64,000 bases of DNA from Actinomycetota bacterium (lineage in GTDB: Bacteria > Actinomycetota > Actinomycetes > Nanopelagicales > Nanopelagicaceae). Each line of letters opens with the position of its first letter. Within the stretch, counting starts at the first letter, position 1. The stretch is from assembly GCA_947372165.1 (NCBI GenBank), contig CANBSP010000001.1:179941-243940 (forward strand), read 5' to 3'. Below are positions 45,034-57,202 of this stretch, one piece after another. Under the pieces are notes generated by a model, which worked only from the letters and a program-made list of their open reading frames with translations, was not told where the DNA came from and made no database searches. Made by a program: the position numbers and the translations under genes.

Positions 45034-45042
45034 TGACGTTAC

Positions 45043-45984
45043 CTATCCTTCCCATGTGACGCCGGTGAGCTCTTCGCTCACTTCCCATAAATTGCGTGCA
45101 AGTATCTGATCATAGGCGAGAGCTTTTCCGTGCGTGAACTTTGGCGTACCGCGCATCTCCCCTACTCCGCGTGGGCCGAGGTAGGAAGCGCCTAAGAGGT
45201 TTGGGTAGGTGGCGGCGCAGAGCGCAGGATAGGAACCTTCGAGCGGGGTCTGAGCCAAGATTGCGCTAGTAGCGATCATCGCCTTTGCCTGGAAGCTTCG
45301 ACCAGCCATCATGGGGCCAACTTTTTGTAAATTGGTATTTGACCATCCTGGGTGGCACGCAAGGGAGATGAAATCCCACTTCTGGCGAAGGCGTAACCGT
45401 TCGATCTCGTTCACGAAGAGCAGATTCGCCAACTTGCTATCACCATAGGCAGACCACGGCGAGTACTTGCCCTTACCGAGTGCGCGCGAGGTAATTTCAC
45501 TCTTGCTGTGATCGCCAAAAGTGCCAAGGCGATGGGCCTGTGATGACATTGAGATAAGGCGACCCTTGATCTGAGATTTAATGAGACCAGCAAATGCAAA
45601 GTGGCCAAGATGATTGGTTCCAAGTTGCATCTCAAATCCATCAGCGGTGAGGCGATAAGGAATTGCCATGACGCCAGCATTGAGAATGACAACATCAAAA
45701 GGTGTCGTCACCTTACTTGCCGCCTCACGAACAGAGGCGAGATCTGCAAGATCAAGTTCGAGCAGATGTGCCGCACCGCTCTGTTCTTGAGCGCGCGCGC
45801 CCTTTTTCAGATCACGTGCAGTAATTGTTACCTCGCCACCTTTTGCAGTGAGCGCCGTAGCAGTGGCTAGACCCAGCCCGCTTGTTCCACCAGTGATGAG
45901 AAATTTCTTCCCGCTCTGGTCAGTGATATTGACATTGGTCCATGCGTCAGGAATCTGGAATCCGGAGTCGCGATATCTGTTCAT
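45043..45984 (-). CDS. short-chain dehydrogenase/reductase
   Basis: 313-residue SDR of the retinol-dehydrogenase-like group. Cofactor motif TGGTSGLGLATA (32-43), NAG near 102, and the catalytic YxxxK appears as YGDSKLANL near 190-198 after a serine-rich SMSSQAHR. It probably prefers NADP(H) because of the basic residue after the second strand (TARDLKKG). Substrate cannot be read from the sequence. It is transcribed just after tRNA-Ala and before leuS. Confidence 0.92.
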   Translation of the reverse strand: MNRYRDSGFQIPDAWTNVNITDQSGKKFLITGGTSGLGLATATALTAKGGEVTITARDLKKGARAQEQSGAAHLLELDLADLASVREAASKVTTPFDVVILNAGVMAIPYRLTADGFEMQLGTNHLGHFAFAGLIKSQIKGRLISMSSQAHRLGTFGDHSKSEITSRALGKGKYSPWSAYGDSKLANLLFVNEIERLRLRQKWDFISLACHPGWSNTNLQKVGPMMAGRSFQAKAMIATSAILAQTPLEGSYPALCAATYPNLLGASYLGPRGVGEMRGTPKFTHGKALAYDQILARNLWEVSEELTGVTWEG

Positions 45985-45988
45985 AGAG

Positions 45989-46061
45989 TGGAGCTGAGGG
46001 GACTTGAACCCCTGACCCCCTGCATGCCATGCAGGTGCGCTACCAGCTGCGCCACAGCCCC
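45989..46061 (-). tRNA. tRNA-Ala (anticodon GGC)
   Basis: 73-base cloverleaf: acceptor GGGGCUG/CAGCUCC with the G3-U70 wobble pair that identifies tRNA-Ala, D-arm GCGCAGCUGGUAGCGC, anticodon stem CCUGC/GCAGG with loop AUGGCAU (GGC), and T-arm GGUUCAAGUCC. CCA is not encoded. Confidence 0.97.
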
Positions 46062-46103
46062 GTCTTCTCGGTTACCGAGTCCAACGTAAGAGGTGAAGCC
46101 TAT

Positions 46104-46745
46104 CTAACTCCCGCTCTCGTTGCCAAAGAGCGGCTCAGGCAAGGATCCCGCATTATGTTCGGTGAGAAACCAGGCCCCGAATGAGTTCTGTTCGAGCACT
46201 GACCATGAGGCGTTCGAGAGTCCACCAAGTTTGGCCCACTTATCCAGCGGCAGATCTAAGATCGAACCAAGGATGCATCTGGCTGATCCGCCATGTGTAA
46301 CAAAGATAACGGTGCCATCAACGTCGGCGATCTCCCGCATGATGACGGCGAGCGTTCGTGCCGCAACCTCACTTCGGCGTTCGCCTATTCCTCCAGCTGG
46401 GCGATCATCGCCATGGAGCCATCCGATGAAGTTCTCTTCATCTTCTGCGCGATTCTCTTCCCCGGTGCGACCTTCCCAATTTCCGCCGTTCGTCTCCCGT
46501 AAACCAGCATCGAGAACAACCTCAAGTGAGGTCAGCGCAGAAAGCGCAGCAGCAGTCTCCCTTGTCCGAGTGAGATCGCTTGCGACGATCTTTACCGGGT
46601 TGAGGCCTATCAAAACTTTTGCTGCATGTTCTACTTGAAATTTCCCAACAGCATTGAGCGCAATATCGGTATGGCCCTGAAACCGATTCTCAATATTCCA
46701 ATCCGTCTGACCATGGCGCCAGAGAACTATCTTGGGTGTTGCCAT
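46104..46745 (-). CDS. histidine phosphatase family protein
   Basis: 213 residues of the phosphoglycerate-mutase/histidine-phosphatase fold; phosphohistidine motif LWRHGQTDWN (8-17), catalytic Glu in RETNGGNWEG, and the second His in FVTHGGSARC near 148-157. Mycobacterial and Streptomyces relatives at this place, next to rsfS, act as broad phosphatases (for example Rv2419c, glucosyl-3-phosphoglycerate phosphatase). That specific role is possible but not proven here. Confidence 0.93.
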   Translation of the reverse strand: MATPKIVLWRHGQTDWNIENRFQGHTDIALNAVGKFQVEHAAKVLIGLNPVKIVASDLTRTRETAAALSALTSLEVVLDAGLRETNGGNWEGRTGEENRAEDEENFIGWLHGDDRPAGGIGERRSEVAARTLAVIMREIADVDGTVIFVTHGGSARCILGSILDLPLDKWAKLGGLSNASWSVLEQNSFGAWFLTEHNAGSLPEPLFGNESGS

Positions 46746-46754
46746 CTCTCTGGG

Positions 46755-47117
46755 CTAACGACTCTCTTCAATGATTAATGGCAAGCGGGGACAGTCATTC
46801 CAGAGCCGATCCAGCATGTAGAAGTTACGTAACTCTTGAGTTTGAATGTGCACCACAAGATCCGAGTAATCCAAGAGGATCCACTGACCTTTGCCCTCTT
46901 TACGAATTGGCTTCTCACCAATCTCGGCAAGCGCTTCAAAGACGCCATCAGCGATCGCATCTGCTTGGCGATCGGTTGAGGCAGTGCAGATTAAGAAGAC
47001 CTCGGAGAGCAACATCTGCTCGGTCATATCGAGGGCGACGATATCTGTACCAAGCTTTTCAGCAACAGCAGTTGCTGCACGTTGAGCGAGATCTGAGACT
47101 GCTTTACTTGCTGCCAT
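46755..47117 (-). CDS. rsfS: ribosomal silencing factor RsfS
   Basis: Binds L14 and blocks subunit joining under starvation. 120 residues starting MAASKAVSDLAQRAA; conserved core VALDM, VFLICTASTDRQADAIAD and WILLDYSDLVVHIQ. The ATG at 47117 overlaps the end of nadD by 14 bases; a longer reading to 47228 runs inside nadD and is rejected. Confidence 0.96.
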   Translation of the reverse strand: MAASKAVSDLAQRAATAVAEKLGTDIVALDMTEQMLLSEVFLICTASTDRQADAIADGVFEALAEIGEKPIRKEGKGQWILLDYSDLVVHIQTQELRNFYMLDRLWNDCPRLPLIIEESR

Positions 47118-47676
47118 ATAAGCCATTTTCTTTGATGTAGGTACGTACTGACGGTGAAAGGAGTGGCGCAAGATCCGCACGCTTGCCGATCGCTTCTCGG
47201 ACTTGGGTTGCACTGATATCAATCGCATTGATCTCGACTTCGGTGAAGCCAGATTTTCCTTGGCCAGGTCGCTTTACAACCACGACGTCAACAATCTTCT
47301 TTAACGCTTCGGCGCGATACCACTCATCAAATTTCGCCGCAGCATCGCTGCCAAGGATGATGCTAAAAGAGTCACGCGGATAGATCATGCGAAGCTGATT
47401 GATTGTATCGATAGTGAACGTTGGGCCGGAACGATTTACCTCAAGATCTAAGACTGAGACTTTCTCTTGCAAAGTATCAGGGAGATCGGCGAGCGCTGCG
47501 GTACACATCTCAACACGATGGGCGCCACTTGCAGCGGGCTTCTCGGTACGAAGGCGCGGCTGACCTGAAGGAATAAGGAAGATCGAGTCAAAGCGTGATT
47601 CAACCGCTGAGAGTATGCGTAGGTGACCGAGATGAATTGGATCAAAGGTCCCGCCAAGGATGCCTATCTGTGCGAT
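47104..47676 (-). CDS. nadD: nicotinate-nucleotide adenylyltransferase NadD, no ordinary start codon
   Basis: Makes nicotinate adenine dinucleotide in NAD synthesis. The full family sequence is in frame: ILGGTFDPIHLGHL near 6-19 (nucleotidyltransferase motif), the middle GSDAAAKFDEW and C-terminal ISATQVREAI. Yet between the upstream in-frame stop (TAG, ten codons before the GG of the motif) and the motif there is no ATG, GTG or TTG. The most plausible start is ATC at 47676 (ATC GCA CAG), giving 190 residues; ATA three codons on is the alternative. The first in-frame ATG (47508) would cut off the active site. Five bases after the small membrane peptide gene. Confidence 0.9.
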   Translation of the reverse strand: MAQIGILGGTFDPIHLGHLRILSAVESRFDSIFLIPSGQPRLRTEKPAASGAHRVEMCTAALADLPDTLQEKVSVLDLEVNRSGPTFTIDTINQLRMIYPRDSFSIILGSDAAAKFDEWYRAEALKKIVDVVVVKRPGQGKSGFTEVEINAIDISATQVREAIGKRADLAPLLSPSVRTYIKENGLYGSK

Positions 47677-47680
47677 GGGA

Positions 47681-47815
47681 TTACTCGCGGTCTAAACGAA
47701 GGACGAGATAGAGCAGGAAGCTCAGAGTTCCAAAGGCAAAGAGTCCAAAGAAGAGTGGTGAGACGGGCAGGTGTCGTACCGCGCCTTCAGCGTGAATATG
47801 GAGTGTCTTTAGCAT
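47681..47815 (-). CDS. 44-residue single-span membrane peptide upstream of nadD
   Basis: A small gene below usual length limits: ATG at 47815, TAA at 47681. The product is a short polar/basic start (MLKTLHIHAEGAVRHLPVSP), one hydrophobic span of about 19 residues (positions 20-39) and a charged end LRLDRE. No ribosome site is obvious upstream. Small membrane proteins of this kind occur beside nadD/rsfS in other actinobacteria. Its stop lies four bases before the proposed nadD start, so its translation may deliver ribosomes to nadD. Function unknown. Confidence 0.75.
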   Translation of the reverse strand: MLKTLHIHAEGAVRHLPVSPLFFGLFAFGTLSFLLYLVLRLDRE

Positions 47816-47868
47816 GAGAGAACTCTACCGAACTTTTTGAGTAGCCCTGCCTCAGAGTGGAGTATGAG

Positions 47869-50987
<3,119 letters not shown>

Positions 50988-51031
50988 CTCTGCTCCCTTA
51001 ATCCTTCAGTTCCAAAACCTTCTAGCCACGT

Positions 51032-52195
51032 TCAATGACGAAGATGCGCTGCTCGAGCTCTATCAACCACGGTTTCGATCACCGAGGCGAGGTGGTCAAT
51101 CTCTTCCCGAGTATTGCTTCTGCTCAGCGAGAATCGTAGCGAGGAGCGCGCATCGCGTTCTGAAATCCCCATCGCCAGGAGGACGTGGCTGGCTTGAGGT
51201 ACACCTGCGCTACAGGCCGATCCAGTCGACGAGGCGATCCCTTCAGCATCAAGAAGAAGCAAGAGGCCATCGCTTTCAGTCCCCGGGAAAGTGATATTTG
51301 CAATGCCAGGCAGTGCGGGCAGGACATCACCATTTACTTGGATATCAGGAATTCGATTACGCAATGATTCGATGAGATAGGCGCGTAGTTCTCTCACCTC
51401 TCGGTAAGAAACGTCTCGGTCGTGATCTGCTGCCGAGGCAGCCGCCGAAAAGGAGACGATCGCAGGGGCATTTAATGTTCCGCTGCGGATATCGCGCTCT
51501 TGGCCCCCGCCATGCAGGATCGGCGTGATGTCGATACCACGTTGCAAAATAAGTGCTGCGACTCCAAGAGGTCCGCCGACTTTATGGCCGCTAATAGTTG
51601 CCGATGTAACGCCTAGCTCATCGAAGTTGAAGTCAACTTTTCCGAATGATTGAACGGCATCGGTATGAACCGGAATATCGCCTGCGATATCGACAACTTC
51701 GCGGATCGGCTGAATCGTTCCCACTTCATTATTGGAGTGCATGATGGCAATGAGTGCGATCCGGGATCGATTGCTCTCAACAATCTCCTTCAGGGCTTCG
51801 AGATCAATGACGCCAACGCTGCTCACTGGGACTTGGATGACATGTGCTCCTTCGTGCGACTCTAGCCACTCAACTGGATCGAGCACCGCGTGATGTTCGA
51901 AGGCCGAGATAATGATGAGGTTGCGCTCGGAATTTTCACGAATACGTTTCCAGTAAAACCCTTTGATCGCCAGATTATTTGCCTCTGTGCCCGATCCCGT
52001 GAAGATAAATTCGGATGGGCCACTACCTGCAATCCGGGCCAAATTTTCACGCGCTTCTTCTACCCGCTTGCGGACAGAACGTCCTTGGGTGTGAAGGCTC
52101 GAGGCATTCCCCAACTGAGAGATCTGCTCATTGAGCGCTGCTATTGCAGGCTGCGACATTGGTGTCGTTGCCGCATGATCAAAGTAGATTCCCAC
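51032..52195 (-). CDS. cysteine desulfurase (IscS/NifS family)
   Basis: PLP enzyme that removes sulfur from cysteine for tRNA thiolation and Fe-S clusters. 387 residues with GTG start: FDHAATTPM at the N-terminus, PLP lysine in [10 protein letters not shown] near 200-209, and the persulfide-forming Cys in [10 protein letters not shown] near 319-328. No iscU/sufE is adjacent. Adjacency to mnmA suggests the tRNA thiolation role. Confidence 0.96.
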   Translation of the reverse strand: MGIYFDHAATTPMSQPAIAALNEQISQLGNASSLHTQGRSVRKRVEEARENLARIAGSGPSEFIFTGSGTEANNLAIKGFYWKRIRENSERNLIIISAFEHHAVLDPVEWLESHEGAHVIQVPVSSVGVIDLEALKEIVESNRSRIALIAIMHSNNEVGTIQPIREVVDIAGDIPVHTDAVQSFGKVDFNFDELGVTSATISGHKVGGPLGVAALILQRGIDITPILHGGGQERDIRSGTLNAPAIVSFSAAASAADHDRDVSYREVRELRAYLIESLRNRIPDIQVNGDVLPALPGIANITFPGTESDGLLLLLDAEGIASSTGSACSAGVPQASHVLLAMGISERDARSSLRFSLSRSNTREEIDHLASVIETVVDRARAAHLRH

Positions 52196-52226
52196 AAGAG
52201 CAGTCTAGATCTAAGTGGGAGATAAC

Positions 52227-53171
52227 TCAGGACTTCTTGGCGATCACTCCATCGCGCACTTGTGGCAGCACCGTGAAGAGATCTCCTACGATGCCAAAGT
52301 CGGCGACATCGAAGATTGGGGCCTCTGGATCCTTGTTAATGGCAACAATTGTCTTTGAAGTCTGCATGCCGGCACGGTGTTGGATCGCACCAGATATGCC
52401 TGCCGCGATATAGAGCTGGGGGCTTACAGTCTTTCCAGTCTGACCTACCTGGAATGAATGTGGGTACCAGCCGGCATCGGTTGCTGCTCGAGATGCGCCA
52501 ACTGCGCCACCGAGTGCATCCGCTAGTGCTTCTACGGGTGCAAAGTTTCCATCTGTGCCCTTGCCGCCAGAGACAATAATCGAAGCTTCAGTTAACTCTG
52601 GACGTCCACCCTTAATCGCAGGAGCAAGTGAATTAACGAGAGCGCGATCGGCGCCGCCGTAAGTCACAGCAAAATCTTCATGTGCTGTTGGCCCTGTGCC
52701 CGCTATCGCCTCGATCGAATTTCCGCGAAGAGTGATGATTGGCGTCCCGTGAGTCACGGTCGAGTGCACGGTGGTGGATCCACCAAAGACAGATTGTGTT
52801 GCGATGAGATCTGCATCAAGATCGATGGCATCAGTGATAAGACCGGACTCAATACGCACCGCTAAACGTCCGGCGATCTCTTTACCCCGTGCATGAGATG
52901 CAATCAAAATAGCAACTGGCTTCTCTTTCGCCACGACATCCGAGAGCGCACTTGCCACGGCACCAGTTGAAAGCTTTTCGAAATCAACGCCAGTGCAGGT
53001 AATAGTCTTATCAATCGCGAGAGCGTTCAATTGCGAGGCCAACGATGCGCCATCGCTACTGCAAATCACCGCAGTCACATCGCCCAACCGCTTTCCGAAT
53101 GTTGCTAACTCAGCCGTTGCCTTACTTACTTTTCCGCCAACGCTATCTACCAAGATGATGACTGAACTCAT
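52227..53171 (-). CDS. etfA: electron transfer flavoprotein, alpha subunit
   Basis: With EtfB carries electrons from acyl-CoA and other dehydrogenases. 314 residues; the FAD-binding C-terminal region has [20 protein letters not shown] (near 245-264) and [20 protein letters not shown]. Start overlaps the etfB stop by four bases. No ETF-quinone oxidoreductase gene is nearby. Confidence 0.97.
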   Translation of the reverse strand: MSSVIILVDSVGGKVSKATAELATFGKRLGDVTAVICSSDGASLASQLNALAIDKTITCTGVDFEKLSTGAVASALSDVVAKEKPVAILIASHARGKEIAGRLAVRIESGLITDAIDLDADLIATQSVFGGSTTVHSTVTHGTPIITLRGNSIEAIAGTGPTAHEDFAVTYGGADRALVNSLAPAIKGGRPELTEASIIVSGGKGTDGNFAPVEALADALGGAVGASRAATDAGWYPHSFQVGQTGKTVSPQLYIAAGISGAIQHRAGMQTSKTIVAINKDPEAPIFDVADFGIVGDLFTVLPQVRDGVIAKKS

Positions 53172-53974
53172 ACCAATTTCCTTTCAGCGAGGAAGGCAAC
53201 CAATTGCGCTGCTGCATTTCCATCATCGACAATCTTTACCCCTGCGCCACGTGGTGGACGAGGTAGCGAATCTTTCACAGAAGACCAAGCCGCTGAACTT
53301 CCCACCTCGGTCGCAACAACTCCGATATCGGCAAGATTCTGAGTAACGAGTGGCTTCTTCTTCGAAGCCATAATTCCCTTAAAGGATGGATATCGCGGTT
53401 CATTGATCTTCTCCACGACACTGATGACAGCAGGAAGATCAGCGCTCATCTCTTCAACACCAAATTCAGTCTGACGTGAAATCTTCATCGTCGAACCAAC
53501 TGCTTCAACTTTGCCAGCAAAGGTGAGTTGCGCGAATCCCAAACGTTCGGCGAGCATCGCGGGGACGACGCTCATTCGAGCATCAGTAGATTCTGTTCCG
53601 CAGAAGACCAGATCAAATCCTCCCTGTGAAATAACGGCGGCCAGAACCTTGGAGGTAGCGAGCGCATCTGACCCAGCAAGCGCTGCATCGCTGATAAGAA
53701 TCGCATCGTCTGCCCCCATAGAGAGAGCTTTTCGGAGAGCCTCACTTGCTCGCTCTGGACCCATCGAGATCACGGTGATCGTATGGCCGCTTCCCTCGCC
53801 TGCTTCTCCCGTAGGTGAATTGGCTTCAACAAGTGCAATCGCAGATTCAATGGCATATTCATCGAGGTCATTGAGCACGGCATCGACGCTTTCACGGTCG
53901 AGGCGTTGATCTGAGCCCATCTTCTTCTCGGCCCATGAATCCGGAACTTGCTTGATGCAGACAGCAATCTTCAT
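53168..53974 (-). CDS. etfB: electron transfer flavoprotein, beta subunit
   Basis: 268 residues starting MKIAVCIKQVPDSWAEKK at the ATG 53974; contains the EtfB signature stretch EIST-like RQTEFGVEEMSADLPAVISV (near 178-197). A longer reading to 54274 would run antisense into the divergent glycosyltransferase and is rejected. Overlaps etfA by four bases. It faces mgtA across a 111-base divergent gap that shows no clear operator. Confidence 0.97.
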   Translation of the reverse strand: MKIAVCIKQVPDSWAEKKMGSDQRLDRESVDAVLNDLDEYAIESAIALVEANSPTGEAGEGSGHTITVISMGPERASEALRKALSMGADDAILISDAALAGSDALATSKVLAAVISQGGFDLVFCGTESTDARMSVVPAMLAERLGFAQLTFAGKVEAVGSTMKISRQTEFGVEEMSADLPAVISVVEKINEPRYPSFKGIMASKKKPLVTQNLADIGVVATEVGSSAAWSSVKDSLPRPPRGAGVKIVDDGNAAAQLVAFLAERKLV

Positions 53975-54085
53975 GGCGCTTATGTTACTCATGGGTAGCC
54001 TGGATTGCACCTGTTCATCTAGCCTTAAGCGACACGTAACCTCAAGGGCAAGTCGAGGCTTTCTCGCTCCAGCACCCTGTGGTTC

Positions 54086-55222
54086 ATGAGAGTGGGAATC
54101 GTTACGGAGAGCTTTCTCCCCCAGATCAACGGGGTGACGAACTCTGTTCTTCGCGTCCTTGAATTCCTCGAAAGCCAAGGCCATCAAGCGATGGTGATCG
54201 CGCCTGAGAGCAATGGCGGACCGACCGAATACCACGGACATCGGATTAAGCGAGTCCCGGCAATACCAATCCAATCCTTGCTTCCTATTGGCCTACCGAT
54301 CGCCATGCCAACTCGAAAATTGGAGTACCTCCTCGATGGCTTTGCGCCAGATGTTCTCCACCTCGCATCACCATTCGCTCTTGGTGGATACACCGCTCGC
54401 ATCGCAAAACGCCTTCAGATTCCAACTGTTTCGATTTACCAAACTGATCTTGCCGGCTTTGCCAGCCACTATGGCGCGACGATCGCTGGAAACTCACTTC
54501 GAAAGATTGTAGGAAAGATCCATTCACATACCAACCGAACTCTCGCACCTTCCACTTCCGCCTGCCAAGAACTCATTTCGCAGGGCGTCAACAATGTTCA
54601 TCTCTGGCGCCGGGGCGTGAACACCACGCTCTTCAACCCGATGCAACGTAATCTCGAACTTCGCAGCTCGTGGGGTGCGGGCCATAAATTGATCGTTGGA
54701 TATGTTGGTCGACTCGCCAATGAGAAGCGCATCTCCGATCTAGCAGTTCTTGATCGCGACCCACGTATTCAATTAGTACTTGTTGGTGAGGGTCCCGCTC
54801 AGGCCAAACTCACCAAAGAACTCCCCAACGCCATCTTCGCCGGATTCCAAAGTGGAACCGATCTGGCCGCCCACTACGCCAGCTTTGATCTCTTCATCCA
54901 TCCAGGGCCGAATGAAACTTTCTGTCAGGCAGTGCAAGAAGCTCTCAGTTCTGGAGTTCCGTGCATTGTTCCAACAACCGGTGGGCCGGCTGATCTCGTC
55001 ACGACCCAGGCTACGGGTTACATCTTGCATACCAATCGCTCGGAGTCACTTTTAGCGGCAGTTAATCATTTTATCGATCGCGATGACCGCGATGAGATGC
55101 GGCTCATGGCCCGCCACTCAGTCGTAGAGCGGACGTGGAACAAAGTTAATAACCAGTTACTCGACCACTACAAGGAAGTTATTGCCGAAGGTGTCAGCAG
55201 AGATGAAAAGGGTGTCGCATGA
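54086..55222 (+). CDS. mgtA: GDP-mannose-dependent alpha-mannosyltransferase, MgtA type
   Basis: GT4/GT-B glycosyltransferase. 378 residues beginning RVGIVTESFLPQINGVTNSV, very like mycobacterial MgtA (Rv0557), which mannosylates glucuronosyl-diacylglycerol. C-terminal donor site: GYVGRLANEKRI near 208-219, VLVGEGP, and the EX7E-type NETFCQAVQEALSSGVP near 276-292. The cytoplasmic membrane face is expected. No ribosome site is visible before the ATG. Overlaps the next glycosyltransferase by four bases. Acceptor lipid here is unproven. Confidence 0.92.
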   Translation: MRVGIVTESFLPQINGVTNSVLRVLEFLESQGHQAMVIAPESNGGPTEYHGHRIKRVPAIPIQSLLPIGLPIAMPTRKLEYLLDGFAPDVLHLASPFALGGYTARIAKRLQIPTVSIYQTDLAGFASHYGATIAGNSLRKIVGKIHSHTNRTLAPSTSACQELISQGVNNVHLWRRGVNTTLFNPMQRNLELRSSWGAGHKLIVGYVGRLANEKRISDLAVLDRDPRIQLVLVGEGPAQAKLTKELPNAIFAGFQSGTDLAAHYASFDLFIHPGPNETFCQAVQEALSSGVPCIVPTTGGPADLVTTQATGYILHTNRSESLLAAVNHFIDRDDRDEMRLMARHSVVERTWNKVNNQLLDHYKEVIAEGVSRDEKGVA

Positions 55223-56388
55223 GGATTGTTCATATCGCTAATTTTTATGGCCCAAACTCCGGCGGAATTAAGACCACACTGCACGAGCTTGGACGTGGTT
55301 ATCTGCGCCATGGACATGAATTTATCTATATCGTCCCAGGTGTTACCAACCACAGTGAAGTGACACCCTACGGTTACAAGATCACGCTTCCTAGCATCAT
55401 GTTGCCAGGCAGCGGCGGCTATCGAATTATTAGAAGTAATCGAGATTTGAAGAAGATCATTGCATCCCTTAATCCCGATGCAATCGAAGTCTCAGATCGC
55501 TTTACTCTTCGTGGCATCGGCACTTGGGCTAAGTCACAGTCGATTCCTACCGTCGTCTTTAGCCACGAAACGCTACGCGGCCTAGCATCCCGATTCTTGC
55601 CACACTGGCTACCCCTTGATTCACTCGTTAATTGGCATAACCGCAGACTTGCATCTTCATTTGACCACGTCGTGGCAACTACCGAATTCGCAGCAAAGGA
55701 ATTCCGGGAGATTTCAATTTCAAATATTGTGAAGATTCCACTTGGTGTAGATCTCGAAACTTTCACGCCAAAGAATCGATCCCTTCAACTTCGTCGCGAA
55801 CTCTTACAAGGTGCCCAACTACTTCTTGTACATTGCGGTCGCCTCTCTCCCGAAAAAGAGCCCCAGCGAAGTATCGAAGCGCTCGAAATCCTTTTGAAGC
55901 GCGGGATTAATGCTCGACTTGTCATCATCGGCAATGGCCCCCTCTGGTCAAAACTACGCAAGCGAGCCGAGGGTCTGCCAGTAGATATGTTGGGCTATGT
56001 TGCAGATCGCAAACGTGTCTCAGCCATTCTCGCCTCAGCCGACCTCTCCTTCGCTCCTGGCCCGCTCGAAACTTTCTGCCTCTCAGCTCTTGAGTCTCTT
56101 GCCAGCGGCACGCCAGTTATCGCATCTTCAAGTTCTGCGGTTGGCGAATTCTTGCGTCATGCTGAGAAGCGACCTGCGGGAGCAGTCGCCCACGATCAAC
56201 GGTTCGCCTTTGCTTCGGCAGTTGAGAGATTGGCATTTAAACCATCTCTTCGCACAGCAGCTCGCCAATCGGCCGAACGATTGCCGTGGGAATCAACGGT
56301 CTCTCTGATGATGCAACTTCATGGGCTAGAGATCATTGGCGATCACGCTCCAACTGCTTCAACCAAGCGAAAGTTGCGAGTGGCGTAA
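55219..56388 (+). CDS. GT4-family glycosyltransferase
   Basis: 389-residue GT-B enzyme; N-terminal IANFYGPNSGGIKTTLHELG (6-25) and C-terminal LVHCGRLSPEKEPQRSIEAL near 203-222 with ETFCLSALESLASGTPV near 283. Different enough from its neighbour to have another acceptor. ATGA overlap with mgtA and one-base overlap (TAATG) with the SGNH gene put all three in one transcript, so they probably act on one glycan or glycolipid. Sugar donor unknown. Confidence 0.9.
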   Translation: MRIVHIANFYGPNSGGIKTTLHELGRGYLRHGHEFIYIVPGVTNHSEVTPYGYKITLPSIMLPGSGGYRIIRSNRDLKKIIASLNPDAIEVSDRFTLRGIGTWAKSQSIPTVVFSHETLRGLASRFLPHWLPLDSLVNWHNRRLASSFDHVVATTEFAAKEFREISISNIVKIPLGVDLETFTPKNRSLQLRRELLQGAQLLLVHCGRLSPEKEPQRSIEALEILLKRGINARLVIIGNGPLWSKLRKRAEGLPVDMLGYVADRKRVSAILASADLSFAPGPLETFCLSALESLASGTPVIASSSSAVGEFLRHAEKRPAGAVAHDQRFAFASAVERLAFKPSLRTAARQSAERLPWESTVSLMMQLHGLEIIGDHAPTASTKRKLRVA

Positions 56389-57167
56389 TGTCTATCATCA
56401 TGCCATCTCTTACCTTTACGGTGATTGGCGATAGCGCAGCATTTGGCACAGGTGATTTCGACGAAGATGGCAATCCGCGAGGGTGGGGTTATTACCTCTC
56501 CCAAGTATTTAAAGATCACACTTCGTACTTCAACTATTCCCGTCCTGGTGCAAAGTCTTCCGAAGTTCGACAAGTGCAACTTGCAAAAGCGCTCGAAAGC
56601 GAGCCAGATATTTGTGCAGTGATCTGCGGCGGCAACGATATGTTACGAAATGGCTTCAGTCCGGAGGAGCTGTATCAAAATTTGCTTCAAACTTGTCACT
56701 CTCTCCTTGCTCGAGGTTCGGAAGTCTTGATGGTTCAACTCCATGATCCCAATCAACTCTTACGAGTGCCACGCCTGCTCAAGCGAGTGATCCGACGCCG
56801 AGTAGATGCTGTAAATGCGGTCTACGACCGAGTCGCACAAGAATGTGATGTCATCTTGATCCGAACTCGCAATATTCCCAATGTGCACGATCTTAGAAAT
56901 TGGCATATTGATCGCATGCATCCTGGCCCATTCGGCCACCAACTTCTTGCCCGCGAGATGGCACAAGAGCTGCAAGGCCGGGGCTGGGATATTGATCTGC
57001 CCGAAGTTCGCCCACTCGATACCGAGTCGCGGCTGACGAAGCTGCTCTGGTTGATGAAGACTGGCACGCCATGGTTCCTCAAGCGTTCGGTCGATCTCCT
57101 ACCTGCCGCGCTGATCCTGATGGCCTGGGAACTTTGCAAAGTTATTCGGGAGTTACTCTCTAAATAA
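56388..57167 (+). CDS. SGNH/GDSL-family hydrolase
   Basis: 259 residues from the ATG overlapping the preceding stop. Block I FTVIGDSAAFG (10-20) with the nucleophile serine, block III GGND (near 81-84), and block V DRMHPG with Asp/His near 175-178. No signal peptide; a hydrophobic stretch near the C-terminus (LPAALILMAWELCKVI) could sit in the membrane. An esterase or acyl/acetyl-transfer role on the glycolipid made by the two upstream transferases is a reasonable inference. An upstream extension into the transferase gene is rejected. Confidence 0.9.
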   Translation: MSIIMPSLTFTVIGDSAAFGTGDFDEDGNPRGWGYYLSQVFKDHTSYFNYSRPGAKSSEVRQVQLAKALESEPDICAVICGGNDMLRNGFSPEELYQNLLQTCHSLLARGSEVLMVQLHDPNQLLRVPRLLKRVIRRRVDAVNAVYDRVAQECDVILIRTRNIPNVHDLRNWHIDRMHPGPFGHQLLAREMAQELQGRGWDIDLPEVRPLDTESRLTKLLWLMKTGTPWFLKRSVDLLPAALILMAWELCKVIRELLSK

Positions 57168-57202
57168 CACGGCGGTAACATCTAACGACTACCCTCTGAC
57201 CC

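Noticed and set aside
45034..45042. Looked for a T-box leader before leuS
   Set aside because: Only nine bases separate the SDR gene and leuS, so there is no room for a T-box.
47104..47508. NadD read from the first in-frame ATG (134 residues)
   Set aside because: It would remove the GGTFDPIH active site, while the upstream frame is open and fully conserved back to 47676.
53975..54274. Possible N-terminal extension of etfB
   Set aside because: It would be antisense to the mgtA start and the family begins with MKIAVCIKQVPD at 53974.
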